A stretch of DNA of 64,000 nt, from the NCBI GenBank assembly GCA_964490705.1, contig CAZBCG010000002.1, positions 186,001 through 250,000 on the forward strand. Direction: 5' to 3'. Origin of the DNA: Fodinibius sp964490705 (GTDB taxonomy: Bacteria > Bacteroidota > Rhodothermia > Balneolales > Balneolaceae). Within the stretch, counting starts at the first letter, position 1; the number at the start of each line of letters is the position of its first letter. Made by a program: the position numbers and the translations under genes. The notes under the pieces were generated by a model that saw only the letters and a list, made by a program, of their open reading frames with translations, made no database searches and was not told the DNA's origin. Positions 26,005-35,030 of the stretch are shown one piece after another.

Positions 26005-27293
26005 CACGCAACAGCGTGAGCTGATTTTTTACAACGTGCTTCAAATTCGTCTCTAAATCGGTTGATGGTATGACGTACCGGCCATACGGCAGCATCTGCC
26101 AGAGCACAAATTGTACGTCCTTCCATTTGGTTGCCAACGTCGAGAAGGAGATCAAGATCTTTCATTTCTCCTTCACCGTTTTTGATTTTCTTTAATACTT
26201 TTTCGAGCCATCCGGTTCCTTCACGGCAGGGGGTACACTGTCCACACGACTCGTGATGATAGAAATGAGCAATGCGCCAGAGCACATCCACCATGTCGGT
26301 ATCTTCATCCATCACGACTAAACCAGCTGTTCCCATCATAGAACCGGCATCTTTGAGTGAATCAGAATTCATGGTGACGCCTTCAAGCTGGTCGGCTCGC
26401 AGGGGCGGAGTAGAAGATCCTCCCGGGATAATTGCTTTCAAGTCTTTTCCACCACGGATTCCACCGGCTACATCGTTGATCAAATCCAACACCGGAACTC
26501 CGGACGGATACTCATAAACACCTGGACGATTCACGTGTCCCGAAATTCCGTACAATACTGGTCCCGGATGATCTTCGGCGCCAATATCACTATACCAGTC
26601 AGCACCATTGTTAATGACCAGCGGTACGTTGGCCAATGTTTCAATATTGTTGATTGTCGTTGGACGTCCCCACAATCCCTTTTGCGCAGGGAAGGGCGGC
26701 TTCACACGAGGATATCCGCGTTTACCTTCTAAGGATTCAAGCATCGAAGTTTCTTCACCGCAGATGTAGGCACCGGCTCCATAGGTAATCTCCATATCAA
26801 TGGAAATATCGGTGCCCAAAATGTTTTCACCGAGATAGCCTTTTTCATAGGCGTCATCAACGGCATCCTGGAACATATCGACCCAGGAAATATATTCGCC
26901 GCGAATATAGACGTAAATGGTATCAACAGTCATAGCATAGGCAGCAATCAGTGCGCCTTCGATAAACAGATGTGGGTTGTATTCAAAGATCTTGCGATCC
27001 TTAAACGTGCCCGGCTCAGATTCATCGCCGTTGCAAGCCAGATATCGAGGTCCGCCGTCGGGCTCGGGCATAAAGCTCCATTTGAGTCCGGCATTAAAAC
27101 CGGCACCGCCGCGACCGCGAATGTTGGCCTGCTTCACCTCGTTGATTACGCTTTTGCGTGACCATTCGTCTTGGTCTTCTAAAATTGTTTTTAGCGCGTC
27201 ATAGCCGCCGTTTTCCTCATACACTCCAATATCTTGCAGATTGGGGATGTCAGGAATAAGAAGCGGTTCGAATGATTTCCAGTCGTTTGCCAT
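26004..27293 (-). CDS. nuoF: NADH-quinone oxidoreductase subunit F
   Basis: The NADH-oxidizing flavoprotein subunit, 429 residues. It has the FMN/NADH site GRGGAGFNAGLKW, the NAD-binding GAGAYICGEETSMLESLEG, and the [4Fe-4S] N3 ligands ESCGQCTPCREG with a distal Cys in GRTICALADA. The stop of nuoE overlaps its start by one base (coordinate 27293). All catalytic elements are intact. Confidence 0.97.
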   Translation of the reverse strand: MANDWKSFEPLLIPDIPNLQDIGVYEENGGYDALKTILEDQDEWSRKSVINEVKQANIRGRGGAGFNAGLKWSFMPEPDGGPRYLACNGDESEPGTFKDRKIFEYNPHLFIEGALIAAYAMTVDTIYVYIRGEYISWVDMFQDAVDDAYEKGYLGENILGTDISIDMEITYGAGAYICGEETSMLESLEGKRGYPRVKPPFPAQKGLWGRPTTINNIETLANVPLVINNGADWYSDIGAEDHPGPVLYGISGHVNRPGVYEYPSGVPVLDLINDVAGGIRGGKDLKAIIPGGSSTPPLRADQLEGVTMNSDSLKDAGSMMGTAGLVVMDEDTDMVDVLWRIAHFYHHESCGQCTPCREGTGWLEKVLKKIKNGEGEMKDLDLLLDVGNQMEGRTICALADAAVWPVRHTINRFRDEFEARCKKSAHAVA

Positions 27294-27844
27294 TATTCTG
27301 CAGCAGCTTGATTTCGTTTTTCTAATTCCGGCATTGCCATCGATTCAAATTCAGGCATTTTACCGTTCTTCAGATTGTCAATAAGATCATCAACTTTTTC
27401 TTTGGTCAGGTTATTAACGTACACGCCATTGGTAACTTGCAGCATAGGAGCGTATCCACAGGCTCCCAGACATTCTACTTCTTTGACTGTAAATATGCCG
27501 TCGTCGGTTGTTTCTCCGGCTTCAATGCCCAGCTTGTCTTCCAGGTGATGCAGGATATCATATCCGCCACACAATTGACAACTTAAGCAGGTGCAAACAT
27601 CGAGCACAAATTTACCCTGCTCTTCTTTATAATATTGCGTATAAAAGCTGGCAACGCCGTGCACATGCGATTTGGGCAGATCCAGTGTTTCTGCAACTAA
27701 ATTCTGGACTTCCGGTTCTACATGTCCATACTTGCGCTGCGCCACCCATAATACTTGCAGAGTAGCGGCCTTGACCGTCGGAAACTTGGCCTTGATCTTA
27801 TCTATTTCCTTAAGTTCTTCTTCTGTAAATGACAATTCAGCCAT
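27293..27844 (-). CDS. nuoE: NADH-quinone oxidoreductase subunit E
   Basis: The thioredoxin-like subunit carrying the [2Fe-2S] cluster N1a, 183 residues. Ligands are in DVCTCLSCQLCGG and ECLGACGYAPMLQ. The N-terminal helical part (AATLQVLWVAQRKYG) docks on NuoF in known structures. The C-terminal 25 residues (from FESMAMPELEKRNQAAAE) form a charged extension without family match. It overlaps nuoF by one base. Confidence 0.96.
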   Translation of the reverse strand: MAELSFTEEELKEIDKIKAKFPTVKAATLQVLWVAQRKYGHVEPEVQNLVAETLDLPKSHVHGVASFYTQYYKEEQGKFVLDVCTCLSCQLCGGYDILHHLEDKLGIEAGETTDDGIFTVKEVECLGACGYAPMLQVTNGVYVNNLTKEKVDDLIDNLKNGKMPEFESMAMPELEKRNQAAAE

Positions 27845-27852
27845 TGATTATC

Positions 27853-27915
27853 TAATCTTGAGTTTTGAGTCACAAGTCATGAGAATTTTACTCAGGGCTC
27901 ACAACTCACTACTAA
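27853..27915. repeat. TTGAGT/GAGT-rich intergenic repeat between nuoD and nuoE
   Basis: TTGAGTTTTGAGTCACAAG followed by CTCACAACTCACTAC. Read on the minus strand it starts AGTAGTGAGTTGTGAG, which resembles the GAGTAGTGAGTGATGAG at 52950. The element appears to be a degenerate interspersed repeat with direct and inverted copies of a TGAGT word. Confidence 0.4.
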
Positions 27916-27918
27916 TTT

Positions 27919-29211
27919 CTATTTATCTGCTTCACCCATTACCGGATCGACCCCACCAATAATAACAACCGTATCGGCAACCATTTCGCCATCCAGCATA
28001 TCTTCAAGTGCCTGTAGGTTTTTAAAGGATGGAGAATTGATCTTCATCCGCCAGGGATGGCCGGTTCCGTCACTTTGGATATAATATCCCAGTTCGCCTT
28101 TCGGTCCTTCTACAGCGTGATAGCTTTCTGCACCTTCGGGCGGACAAATTCCGGTATCGGTCATCATAAAGTCGTGAATCATCCCCTCCATCGAGTAATA
28201 TACTTCGTCTTTGGATGGGTATGCCTGCTTGGCGTTATCCGTTCGTACCGGACCTTTCGGCATCTTGTCCAGACACTGACGAATGATGCGGATACTTTCG
28301 TGCATCTCTTCCATTCGTACATAATACCGTGCCAGGTTATCGCCTTCGAGTCGCGTTGGGATTTCAAAATCTACTTCTTCGTAACGAGCATAGGGTTCAA
28401 AGTCACGGAGATCATACGCATAACCCGATGCACGAAGGGTAGGGCCAGTGGCTCCAATTTCAAGTGCACGTTCGGGGGATAAAACTCCGACTTCGCGATT
28501 TCGATCAAAAAAGATTCGGTTACGATCAAGCAGGCCGTGAAAATCCTTAAGTTCCTGCGGAAATTCATTAACGAAGTCCTTAATCATGGCGATGGCATCA
28601 TCGGTAAAGTCATTGGCTACCCCCCCGATGCGTGCATGTGAAATGGTAAATCGGTGTCCGCCGATATGGTCAAAAATATCATACAGTTTTTCCCGCTCGC
28701 GGAACGTCCATATAAAGAAGGAAACAGCACCGGCATCCATCACCATGGTACCCAGCCAGAGTAGGTGCGAAGATATTCGGGCAAGTTCACATCCAATCAT
28801 ACGGATATAATGCGCGCGCTCCGGAACTTCTACGTTTGCAATTTTTTCTACAGCTGTACAGAGCGCAACGTTATTACTATATGGAGAGAGGTAGTCCATG
28901 CGATCGGTATAGGGCATGAACTCCTGATACGTTTTATTTTCTGCAATTTTTTCGACCCCTCGGTGCAGGTAACCGATATCAATTTTGGCTTTTTCGATAA
29001 GCTCACCGTTAAGCTGGAGAATGAGTCGAAGTACGCCGTGGGTGGCCGGGTGTTGCGGACCCATGTTGAGCACCATCTTCGAGTTGAGGGGATCATCCTC
29101 GTCCATCATTTCGATAGTGGTATGCTTATCCTCAAGGGCTTGATAGAGTTTTTCTTGGTGCTCCTTGAAAAACTTCGGATCTACTTGATCTGTAAGGTGT
29201 TTCTTTTCCAT
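27919..29211 (-). CDS. nuoD: NADH-quinone oxidoreductase subunit D
   Basis: The 49-kDa hydrogenase-related subunit that lines the quinone pocket, 430 residues. Diagnostic stretches are LNMGPQHPATHGVLRL, GYLHRGVEKIAENKTY, YTDRMDYLSPYSNN and, near the end, GELGYYIQSDGTGHPWR. It is encoded separately from nuoC, 8 bases downstream of it. The N-terminal 30 residues before the domain are charged and variable. Confidence 0.97.
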   Translation of the reverse strand: MEKKHLTDQVDPKFFKEHQEKLYQALEDKHTTIEMMDEDDPLNSKMVLNMGPQHPATHGVLRLILQLNGELIEKAKIDIGYLHRGVEKIAENKTYQEFMPYTDRMDYLSPYSNNVALCTAVEKIANVEVPERAHYIRMIGCELARISSHLLWLGTMVMDAGAVSFFIWTFREREKLYDIFDHIGGHRFTISHARIGGVANDFTDDAIAMIKDFVNEFPQELKDFHGLLDRNRIFFDRNREVGVLSPERALEIGATGPTLRASGYAYDLRDFEPYARYEEVDFEIPTRLEGDNLARYYVRMEEMHESIRIIRQCLDKMPKGPVRTDNAKQAYPSKDEVYYSMEGMIHDFMMTDTGICPPEGAESYHAVEGPKGELGYYIQSDGTGHPWRMKINSPSFKNLQALEDMLDGEMVADTVVIIGGVDPVMGEADK

Positions 29212-29219
29212 AAAAGAGA

Positions 29220-29732
29220 CTACTCAGTATCAGGCGTTGTACTTGGCAATTCAATAGAACCCGGAATGCCCAAGAGTGGAAATTCTTTGCGCATGGGAAA
29301 ATAGTCGTAATCTTCGGGCATAAACATCCGGCGAAAATCGGGATGATCGGTAAATGTTACGCCGAACATATCATATGCTTCTCGTTCCATCCAGCTGGCA
29401 GCTTTCCAGATATCGGCGACTGAGGCCAGTACCGGGTTTTCTTCCGGAAGGCGAACCTTTACAAAAAGGCGTTCCCGATCGCGCAGCGAGATTAAATCGT
29501 AAGCGATCTCAAAGCGTTCTTCGGAAGTAAACCGGTCGATGCCAAACAGATCCGTCAAATAGATAAAGTGCTGTTCATTTTTCAGATATTTGCAGACATC
29601 AACGATGACATCGGCCTCAACCCGAATGAATGTATCACCCGTTGATTGATATACTTCGATAAACGAATCCGAGAACTGCTCGGAAAGCCCATCGACTACG
29701 TCTTGAAGTTTATCAGATAGTTCCAAATCCAT
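29220..29732 (-). CDS. nuoC: NADH-quinone oxidoreductase subunit C
   Basis: The 30-kDa subunit of the connecting module, 170 residues. The C-terminal signature WKAASWMEREAYDMFGVTF, then HPDFRRMFMPEDYDYFPMRKEFPL, is typical. It is not fused to nuoD. It lies between nuoB (1 base) and nuoD (8 bases), so translation is likely coupled. Confidence 0.96.
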   Translation of the reverse strand: MDLELSDKLQDVVDGLSEQFSDSFIEVYQSTGDTFIRVEADVIVDVCKYLKNEQHFIYLTDLFGIDRFTSEERFEIAYDLISLRDRERLFVKVRLPEENPVLASVADIWKAASWMEREAYDMFGVTFTDHPDFRRMFMPEDYDYFPMRKEFPLLGIPGSIELPSTTPDTE

Positions 29733-29733
29733 A

Positions 29734-30216
29734 TTAGGTATCGAGCATTACAGAGTGTTCGGTACGAATTTTATCCTGAATCTTCATAAGGGCATGCAAG
29801 AGGGCATCAGGGCGCGGAGGACATCCGGAAATATACGCATCAACAGGCAAGAAATTATCACAGCCTTGCACTACACCATAGCATCGGTGCATACCGCCGG
29901 TTGAGGCGCAAGCGCCCATTGCAATACACCACTTGGGGTCGGGCATTTGATCCCAAATTCGTCGGATAGCGTGCGACATTTTATAATTGACCCAGCCGGC
30001 CACAATCATCACATCACTTTGACGGGGCGAAAACCGCATAACCTCAGAGCCAAACCGGGCGGCATCATATTTGGGACCGGCAAAGGCCATCATCTCAATA
30101 GCACAGCAAGCTAATCCCATTGGCATAGGCCATGCCGCATTGGATCGTGCCCAATTTGTTAGTGTATCAATTTTTGTGGTGAAATATCCGTCACCAAGTG
30201 AACTTTCAATACCCAT
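29734..30216 (-). CDS. nuoB: NADH-quinone oxidoreductase subunit B
   Basis: The subunit carrying the terminal [4Fe-4S] cluster N2 next to quinone, 160 residues. The tandem-Cys ligand pair lies in LACCAIEMMAFAGP and the others in MGACASTGG and SGCPPRPDALL. The order nuoA-nuoB-nuoC-nuoD is conserved with short gaps. Confidence 0.97.
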   Translation of the reverse strand: MGIESSLGDGYFTTKIDTLTNWARSNAAWPMPMGLACCAIEMMAFAGPKYDAARFGSEVMRFSPRQSDVMIVAGWVNYKMSHAIRRIWDQMPDPKWCIAMGACASTGGMHRCYGVVQGCDNFLPVDAYISGCPPRPDALLHALMKIQDKIRTEHSVMLDT

Positions 30217-30237
30217 AAGTGTACAGGCTAAGTTTAA

Positions 30238-30615
30238 TCAATTAAACATTCCTTGTTTCAAATCCCATTCCAGTGTTCCAACTTTGACGGTGTAAAGTAG
30301 TCCAACTAATAAAATGAGAATAAAGAAAACCATTGCTAGAATTGTTCCTACTCCGTAATCAAGAAAGTTAACCGCCCAGGGATAGATGAAAACGACTTCG
30401 AGATCAAAAACAATAAACTCCATTGCCACTAAATAAAAAGCGATAGAATAACGATCGGCCGCATCGCCAACAGGATCCATGCCACTTTCATAGGGATCCA
30501 GCTTGTTTTTGTTGGGGCGGTAGGGACCGAGAAGTTTAGAAAGTGACATCAGCAAAATTGCCAGTACAATGGCAACTCCGCCGAGGATTACGATTGGTAG
30601 ATAGTTAGAAAACAT
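30238..30615 (-). CDS. nuoA: NADH-quinone oxidoreductase subunit A
   Basis: A small membrane-arm subunit of 125 residues with three membrane helices. It contains the conserved loop between helices 1 and 2 (KLDPYESGMDPVGDA) and FYLVAMEFIVFDLEVVFIYPW. It is the first gene of the nuo operon, with a candidate promoter about 30-60 bases upstream. Confidence 0.96.
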   Translation of the reverse strand: MFSNYLPIVILGGVAIVLAILLMSLSKLLGPYRPNKNKLDPYESGMDPVGDAADRYSIAFYLVAMEFIVFDLEVVFIYPWAVNFLDYGVGTILAMVFFILILLVGLLYTVKVGTLEWDLKQGMFN

Positions 30616-30644
30616 TAGTCAGTTTCAATTTGATTGAGTCAATC

Positions 30645-30675
30645 GGAAATTAGGGGCAATCGCTCGTAATGTCAA
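30645..30675 (-). promoter_or_regulatory. Candidate housekeeping promoter of the nuo operon
   Basis: On the minus strand, TTGACA (30675-30670), 17 bases, then TAATTTCC (30652-30645). The second box fits the Bacteroidota -7 pattern TAnnTTTG at most positions, and the first is a full -35 consensus. It ends 29 bases before the nuoA ATG. Confidence 0.4.
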
Positions 30676-30837
30676 TGAAATTAAGACGGGGAATATAGGA
30701 TTTCTAATATTGAAAACATATAAAATTACCCCGCCTTTCTTATTTAAAATGAATTTAAACTCGGCAATTCTAACCCTGCCTAAATGACCTTGTAGAAGGT
30801 AAATAAAGATCGTCTTTAATGACAGTAAAAATCCCTG

Positions 30838-31212
30838 TCAGCAAGTAGAGTGGATCAGGGCTCCGACGCGGTGGGTTGAACGTAGTTCGTTATACTTTTG
30901 GGTAGCCTCTTCGGTCTCTAAAATATAGAATTCCACATCTTGTTGGTTGAGTACGTCTTTTGTTTCATCACACACTTGCAAGCGCTCGTGAAATCCCTGC
31001 GAAAGTATCACCACTTCTGCGCCATGTTCCAACAGTTCTTCTACATCCGCGGGCTGGATACCGGGCACATGGTGCGTGCCGGTTTCGTTCCAGTCCCATT
31101 TGCGCGAACCGCTCGGAAATAGTTTAGCATCTTTATAGGTTTTTTGGTTGCCAACTGTAATTTGTCCCCATCGGATGGAATGAATTTTCGGGGAAACGTC
31201 TTTTTGTGCCAT
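30838..31212 (-). CDS. Mth938-like domain protein (AAMDC/DUF498 family)
   Basis: A 124-residue protein with the family core WDWNETGTHHVPGIQPADVEELL, followed by VVILSQGFHERLQV and a C-terminal VEFYILETEEATQKYNEL. Relatives occur in bacteria, archaea and animals, and the biochemical role is not established. It is encoded alone on the minus strand, divergent from the nuclease gene. The start at ATG 31212 gives the full domain. Confidence 0.85.
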   Translation of the reverse strand: MAQKDVSPKIHSIRWGQITVGNQKTYKDAKLFPSGSRKWDWNETGTHHVPGIQPADVEELLEHGAEVVILSQGFHERLQVCDETKDVLNQQDVEFYILETEEATQKYNELRSTHRVGALIHSTC

Positions 31213-31287
31213 AGTATGAGTGATTTAATTTCCTTTTTTGATAAACATTTCGACCGAAAAATCCGTTTATTGTAAGGTGTCCCGAGA

Positions 31288-31319
31288 GTTTACGGGTATC
31301 ATAAAAATCAGTAAATTTG
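31288..31319 (+). promoter_or_regulatory. Candidate Bacteroidota-type promoter for the nuclease-bshC unit
   Basis: TAAATTTG at 31312-31319 matches the -7 consensus TAnnTTTG exactly. GTTTAC at 31288, 18 bases upstream, is only a weak -33 box. It lies about 40 bases before the TTG start at 31361. Confidence 0.35.
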
Positions 31320-31360
31320 TTCCTAATTTAAATTATTACTCAAAAGAAGTTTTCTGACCA

Positions 31361-31933
31361 TTGGATAAAATCAAGATGGATATATTAGGGCTTTCAACAA
31401 GTCCGAGCAGCGGCGGTGCATATGCGTTAATTTTGAATGAGGTAGATGGCAATCGGCGCCTTCCTATTATTATTGGAACTTTTGAGGCGCAGGCCATTGC
31501 TCTCGAGTTAGAGCATATAAAGCCCCCACGGCCGATGACACACGATCTGCTCAAAAACATGATTCAAAATTTTGGAGCCAACGTAGATCAGGTCTTTATC
31601 AATGATTTGAGTGAAGGCACTTTCTTTGCCAAGATTATTTATGAGGATAACGGCCAGCAGATGGAGCAGGATGCGCGACCCAGCGATGCTATTGCGCTGG
31701 CTGTTCGTTTTAATGCTTCGATATTTGTTGCTGGCGAAATTCTGGAAGAGGCCGGCATTATCTCTGAGGGAGATGAAGGTGAAGAATTAACAGCGACCAC
31801 CGAAGGGCAGGATCAACCCAAAGAATTGAGTAAACTCGAAAAACTGGAAAAAGAGCTTCAGACGGCCATTGATACCGAAAATTATGAAAAGGCTGCCCGC
31901 ATTCGGGATGAAATTCAAAAGCTAAAAGGCTAG
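31361..31933 (+). CDS. Bifunctional nuclease (BFN/DUF151) with C-terminal UVR motif
   Basis: A 190-residue protein. The BFN domain (about 5-135) has LGLSTSPSSGGAYALIL, RRLPIIIGTFEAQAIALELE and ARPSDAIALAVRFNASIFVA. A UVR motif follows near the C-terminus (KLEKELQTAIDTENYEKAARIRDEI) after an acidic linker. Members are reported to have DNase/RNase activity. The TTG start at 31361 restores the usual short N-terminal strand; ATG 31376 is the alternative. bshC follows after 5 bases. Confidence 0.88.
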   Translation: MDKIKMDILGLSTSPSSGGAYALILNEVDGNRRLPIIIGTFEAQAIALELEHIKPPRPMTHDLLKNMIQNFGANVDQVFINDLSEGTFFAKIIYEDNGQQMEQDARPSDAIALAVRFNASIFVAGEILEEAGIISEGDEGEELTATTEGQDQPKELSKLEKLEKELQTAIDTENYEKAARIRDEIQKLKG

Positions 31934-31938
31934 AGGCA

Positions 31939-33555
31939 TTGCAGGTTTCTAACTACTCGTTCGAGCATCTTCCGTTTTCTGATCTGTTTAAAACCTATCT
32001 CAGTAATTTCGACAAGCTGAGCGATTTTTATGCTACCAATCCGTTTGATGAACAGGCGATTAGTCAAAAGATAAATCAATACGAATTTTCGGGCGATCGC
32101 GAGCAAACTGCTGATATCCTTTCGTCATTTAACGATCAATTTGATATTCACAAGGCTGCTAAAAACAATCTTCAGCGATTGAATGATGAGCGGTCGCTGG
32201 TAATCGTTACGGGACAGCAGCTCGGTGTTTATGGCGGACCTCTTTATACTATTTTTAAGACAGTTAGTACGATCCATCTGGCTCGTCAAATCGAACGAAA
32301 ATTTGATCGACCGGTAATTCCGGTTTTTTGGCTGGCAGATGAGGATCACGATTACGAAGAGGTGCGAAGTCTCTCCGTGTTGAAAAACGAGAAGGTGTTG
32401 GAGGTAACACTCCCCTCCAAAGAAAACCATTTGTCCACTGTAGCGGAGATGGCGATCACTGACGAAATTGAACAGTTGCGTTCGGATCTGAAATCATCAC
32501 TCTATGATACCGATTTTTCGGATGAACTTTGGTCCATCTTGGAAGCATCTTACAAATCCGGACAGACGTTTTTGCAGGCCTTTGGTCAGCTGATAGCTAC
32601 ATTATTTTCGAAGCATGGGCTGGTACTGGCCGGTAGCAACAATCCCAAGGTTAAACAGGCAACCGGGAAGTTTTTGTCTAAGTCAATTGCACAAGCCGAC
32701 GATATCCGTGCCGAGCTTGAAGCTCAGACGGATCGCATCAGCGAGCAGTATCATCAGCAGGTTACATTGTACGATTCTAATCTTTTTTATTTGGATGGTG
32801 AAGCCGGTCGCACGAAAATTGCCCGCAATGGTGATGGCTGGAAGACTGATTCCGGCATCAAATGGAAGACCGACCAGCTTGTTGACGCGATCAACGAAGA
32901 ACCCCAAAAGTTTTCGCCCAATGTGTTGTTGCGTCCCATTTTACAAGATGCACTGTTGCCAACGCTGGGGTATGTAGCCGGTCCGGGAGAAACAGCATAT
33001 TATGGACAGATGAAGAATATGTATTCCTGTTTTGATTTGGAAATGCCCATCATCTTTCCCCGCCTTAGTGCCACGCTGATTGAGCCCGCCATCGATCGCA
33101 TTATAAATGAGCTTCCATTCCAATTTCATGAGTTTGAAAATCGTATTGAGGACCTGGAATCTGCTTATGTAGATCGTACTGAACAGCGCGATATTGAAAC
33201 AATTTTTGATGACTGGAAACAAAAGGTCGAAAAACTGGCCGAACCCAAAACTAATGAAATTGCCGATGTAGATCCTACTCTCGAAGGTGCTGCAGGCAAA
33301 GCAACGGCCGTCTATTTCAATGAATTGGATAAACTAAAAGGGAAAGTATATCGGGCCGTAAAACGGCAGGATGAAACACAGCTGAAGCGCATTCGCCGGA
33401 TTAAGGCAAATCTTTTTCCGGATGGTAGCCTGCAGGAGCGTGAGATTGCGTCCATCTTTTACATGAACAAATACGGGGTCGATATTTGGGATAAGCTGTT
33501 AGAAGCACTTGATGAGCAGGAGCAATTTGATCATCATAAATTGATTTATCTTTGA
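31939..33555 (+). CDS. bshC: Putative cysteine ligase BshC (bacillithiol synthesis)
   Basis: This enzyme is thought to add cysteine to GlcN-malate, the last step of bacillithiol synthesis. The 538-residue protein has the family hallmarks VIVTGQQLGVYGGPLYTIFK, PVFWLADEDHDYEEV, LLRPILQDALLPTLGYVAGPGE and a long C-terminal coiled coil. Its presence implies that the cell uses bacillithiol as its low-molecular-weight thiol. The start is TTG at 31939. It overlaps the next gene by 4 bases. Confidence 0.93.
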   Translation: MQVSNYSFEHLPFSDLFKTYLSNFDKLSDFYATNPFDEQAISQKINQYEFSGDREQTADILSSFNDQFDIHKAAKNNLQRLNDERSLVIVTGQQLGVYGGPLYTIFKTVSTIHLARQIERKFDRPVIPVFWLADEDHDYEEVRSLSVLKNEKVLEVTLPSKENHLSTVAEMAITDEIEQLRSDLKSSLYDTDFSDELWSILEASYKSGQTFLQAFGQLIATLFSKHGLVLAGSNNPKVKQATGKFLSKSIAQADDIRAELEAQTDRISEQYHQQVTLYDSNLFYLDGEAGRTKIARNGDGWKTDSGIKWKTDQLVDAINEEPQKFSPNVLLRPILQDALLPTLGYVAGPGETAYYGQMKNMYSCFDLEMPIIFPRLSATLIEPAIDRIINELPFQFHEFENRIEDLESAYVDRTEQRDIETIFDDWKQKVEKLAEPKTNEIADVDPTLEGAAGKATAVYFNELDKLKGKVYRAVKRQDETQLKRIRRIKANLFPDGSLQEREIASIFYMNKYGVDIWDKLLEALDEQEQFDHHKLIYL

Positions 33556-34133
33556 TTGTGGAAATTCGTAAACAGAAAAAGAAGCTTCGCCAGCAGTTGC
33601 TGGATCAGCGTACAGCAATTGATGCTGTAGATTTTGAGGAACGATCAGACAAGATCATAAAAACGCTGTTAGATCAACAAAAACTTTCTACAGCTCATAC
33701 GGTTCATTGTTATGTGTCGATGAACGAGCGACGAGAGGTTAATACGCACGGGCTGATCAAGAAAATGCTAGCCATTGGCAAAGATGTGATCGTTCCGGTT
33801 ACTCATTTTGATGAGGGCACATTATCGCATATCCGTCTGCATTCATTTGATGCTCTCAAAAAAAATAAATGGGGCGTGCTCGAACCTGTTGGTGGGGAAG
33901 AGGTCCCTCCTCAGAAGTTGGATCTCGTAATCGTACCGATGGTGGGAGGCGATACACAGTGCAACAGAATAGGATACGGAAAGGGATTTTATGATCGGTT
34001 TCTCAAGGATGTTAGCTGTCCGAAGATAGGATTGGTTTTTGAACAAAATATTATTCCCGAAATTCCAGTTGAAGAATTCGATATTTCACTTGATGTAATT
34101 ATTACAGAACAGCGTGTTATTGATCGAGATTAA
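33552..34133 (+). CDS. 5-formyltetrahydrofolate cyclo-ligase
   Basis: It converts 5-formyl-THF to 5,10-methenyl-THF with ATP. The protein has 193 residues. The basic N-terminus with KKKLRQQLLDQR, then HCYVSMNERREVNTHGLI, VPVTHFDEGTLSHIRL and the signature RIGYGKGFYDRFL are characteristic. The usual P-G-x-A-F-D before the signature is replaced by MVGGDTQCN, a moderate departure. The start is TTG at 33552 overlapping the bshC stop; a GTG at 33558 is the alternative. Confidence 0.9.
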   Translation: MIVEIRKQKKKLRQQLLDQRTAIDAVDFEERSDKIIKTLLDQQKLSTAHTVHCYVSMNERREVNTHGLIKKMLAIGKDVIVPVTHFDEGTLSHIRLHSFDALKKNKWGVLEPVGGEEVPPQKLDLVIVPMVGGDTQCNRIGYGKGFYDRFLKDVSCPKIGLVFEQNIIPEIPVEEFDISLDVIITEQRVIDRD

Positions 34134-34217
34134 TTTGCTATATTGTCGTAACAATTGATTGCTGTTGACGTACGATCATTTGTTCGTTGAAAACTTTTGG
34201 GCACAGGAGAAATAGTT

Positions 34218-34919
34218 ATGGCTGAACAAACCAGACAACAATCCACACATCAGAATCTCGACTCCATGATGGATTTTGAAGACCACGAGCTTCAAAGTAC
34301 CATGCGTGAGTTTTTGGAGGATGAGAAGAAAGCCAACACCAATATCTGGAATTTTGCCACCATTGCGGGTATCGCCATGTTTTTTGTAGCAATAATGTCC
34401 ATTATCAACGCCGTTTTTGGTATAGGACCCGGATTGGGAGGCTTAATGGAAGCCATGCCGCTAATCGGTGGAGCCTTGGTTACACTCGTTGGCTTTGGCT
34501 TTTTGGTGGGCGACCGCAAGAAAGAGAAAAACAAAAAGAAAAATAGCACTTCCAAAAAGTACAACTTCGATTATGATTTTGGCAGCAGTTCAGATGAGAA
34601 CCAAGAAGAAGATTTTACATTAAATAATGATTTGGGATCTAAGCAAAAATCCCGCAGTAAATCGTCGTCCGGCAAATATAATTTTGACAGCTATGCCTTC
34701 CGCGAATCCAAAAAACTATATAAATCCCGAACCGATAAGAAGTGGGCCGGTGTTTGTGGTGGACTGTCAAAATATTTTGGTATCAGCTCAACGGTAATTC
34801 GCCTGTTGTTTGTGATTACGTTTTTTGCCGGTTCCGGTACTTCACTTCTTGTCTATTTAGCGCTGGCTTTTGCATTGGATAAAGAGCCGCCGGAAATGAT
34901 GGATGATTTTAATTTCTGA
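34218..34919 (+). CDS. PspC-domain membrane protein
   Basis: The protein has 233 residues from ATG 34218, with AGGAG at 34205-34209. It has an acidic N-terminus, two membrane segments (about 43-65 and 70-92), a lysine-rich and serine/asparagine-rich linker with two similar KYNFDYDF/KYNFDSYAF pieces, and a C-terminal PspC domain (KKWAGVCGGLSKYFGISSTVIRLLFVI). PspC proteins sense or respond to membrane stress. The combination of two N-terminal helices with a C-terminal PspC domain is common in Bacteroidota-like genomes. A terminator follows. Confidence 0.82.
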   Translation: MAEQTRQQSTHQNLDSMMDFEDHELQSTMREFLEDEKKANTNIWNFATIAGIAMFFVAIMSIINAVFGIGPGLGGLMEAMPLIGGALVTLVGFGFLVGDRKKEKNKKKNSTSKKYNFDYDFGSSSDENQEEDFTLNNDLGSKQKSRSKSSSGKYNFDSYAFRESKKLYKSRTDKKWAGVCGGLSKYFGISSTVIRLLFVITFFAGSGTSLLVYLALAFALDKEPPEMMDDFNF

Positions 34920-34925
34920 TTTTTT

Positions 34926-34949
34926 GGCCCGATTGCTCGGGCCTTTTTT
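34926..34949 (+). terminator. Intrinsic terminator after the PspC gene
   Basis: GGCCCGA (34926-34932), a 4-base loop, TCGGGCC (34937-34943), then six T. It starts 6 bases after the stop codon. Confidence 0.9.
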
Positions 34950-35030
34950 GTTATGGGGATTATCAATTCATTCACATAGCAATGATTGTTATATTTCCCG
35001 ACGAATTTATGCTAACCAAATAGCGCACAC

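Noticed and set aside
30819..30840. TGACAG/CTGTCA hairpin as terminator
   Set aside because: A 6-bp stem with a 9-base loop that includes the stop codon of the Mth938-like gene and has no T-run; too weak to call.
34197..34217. TTG start for the PspC gene
   Set aside because: ATG 34218 is preceded by AGGAG at the right distance; the seven extra residues would cover this ribosome binding site.
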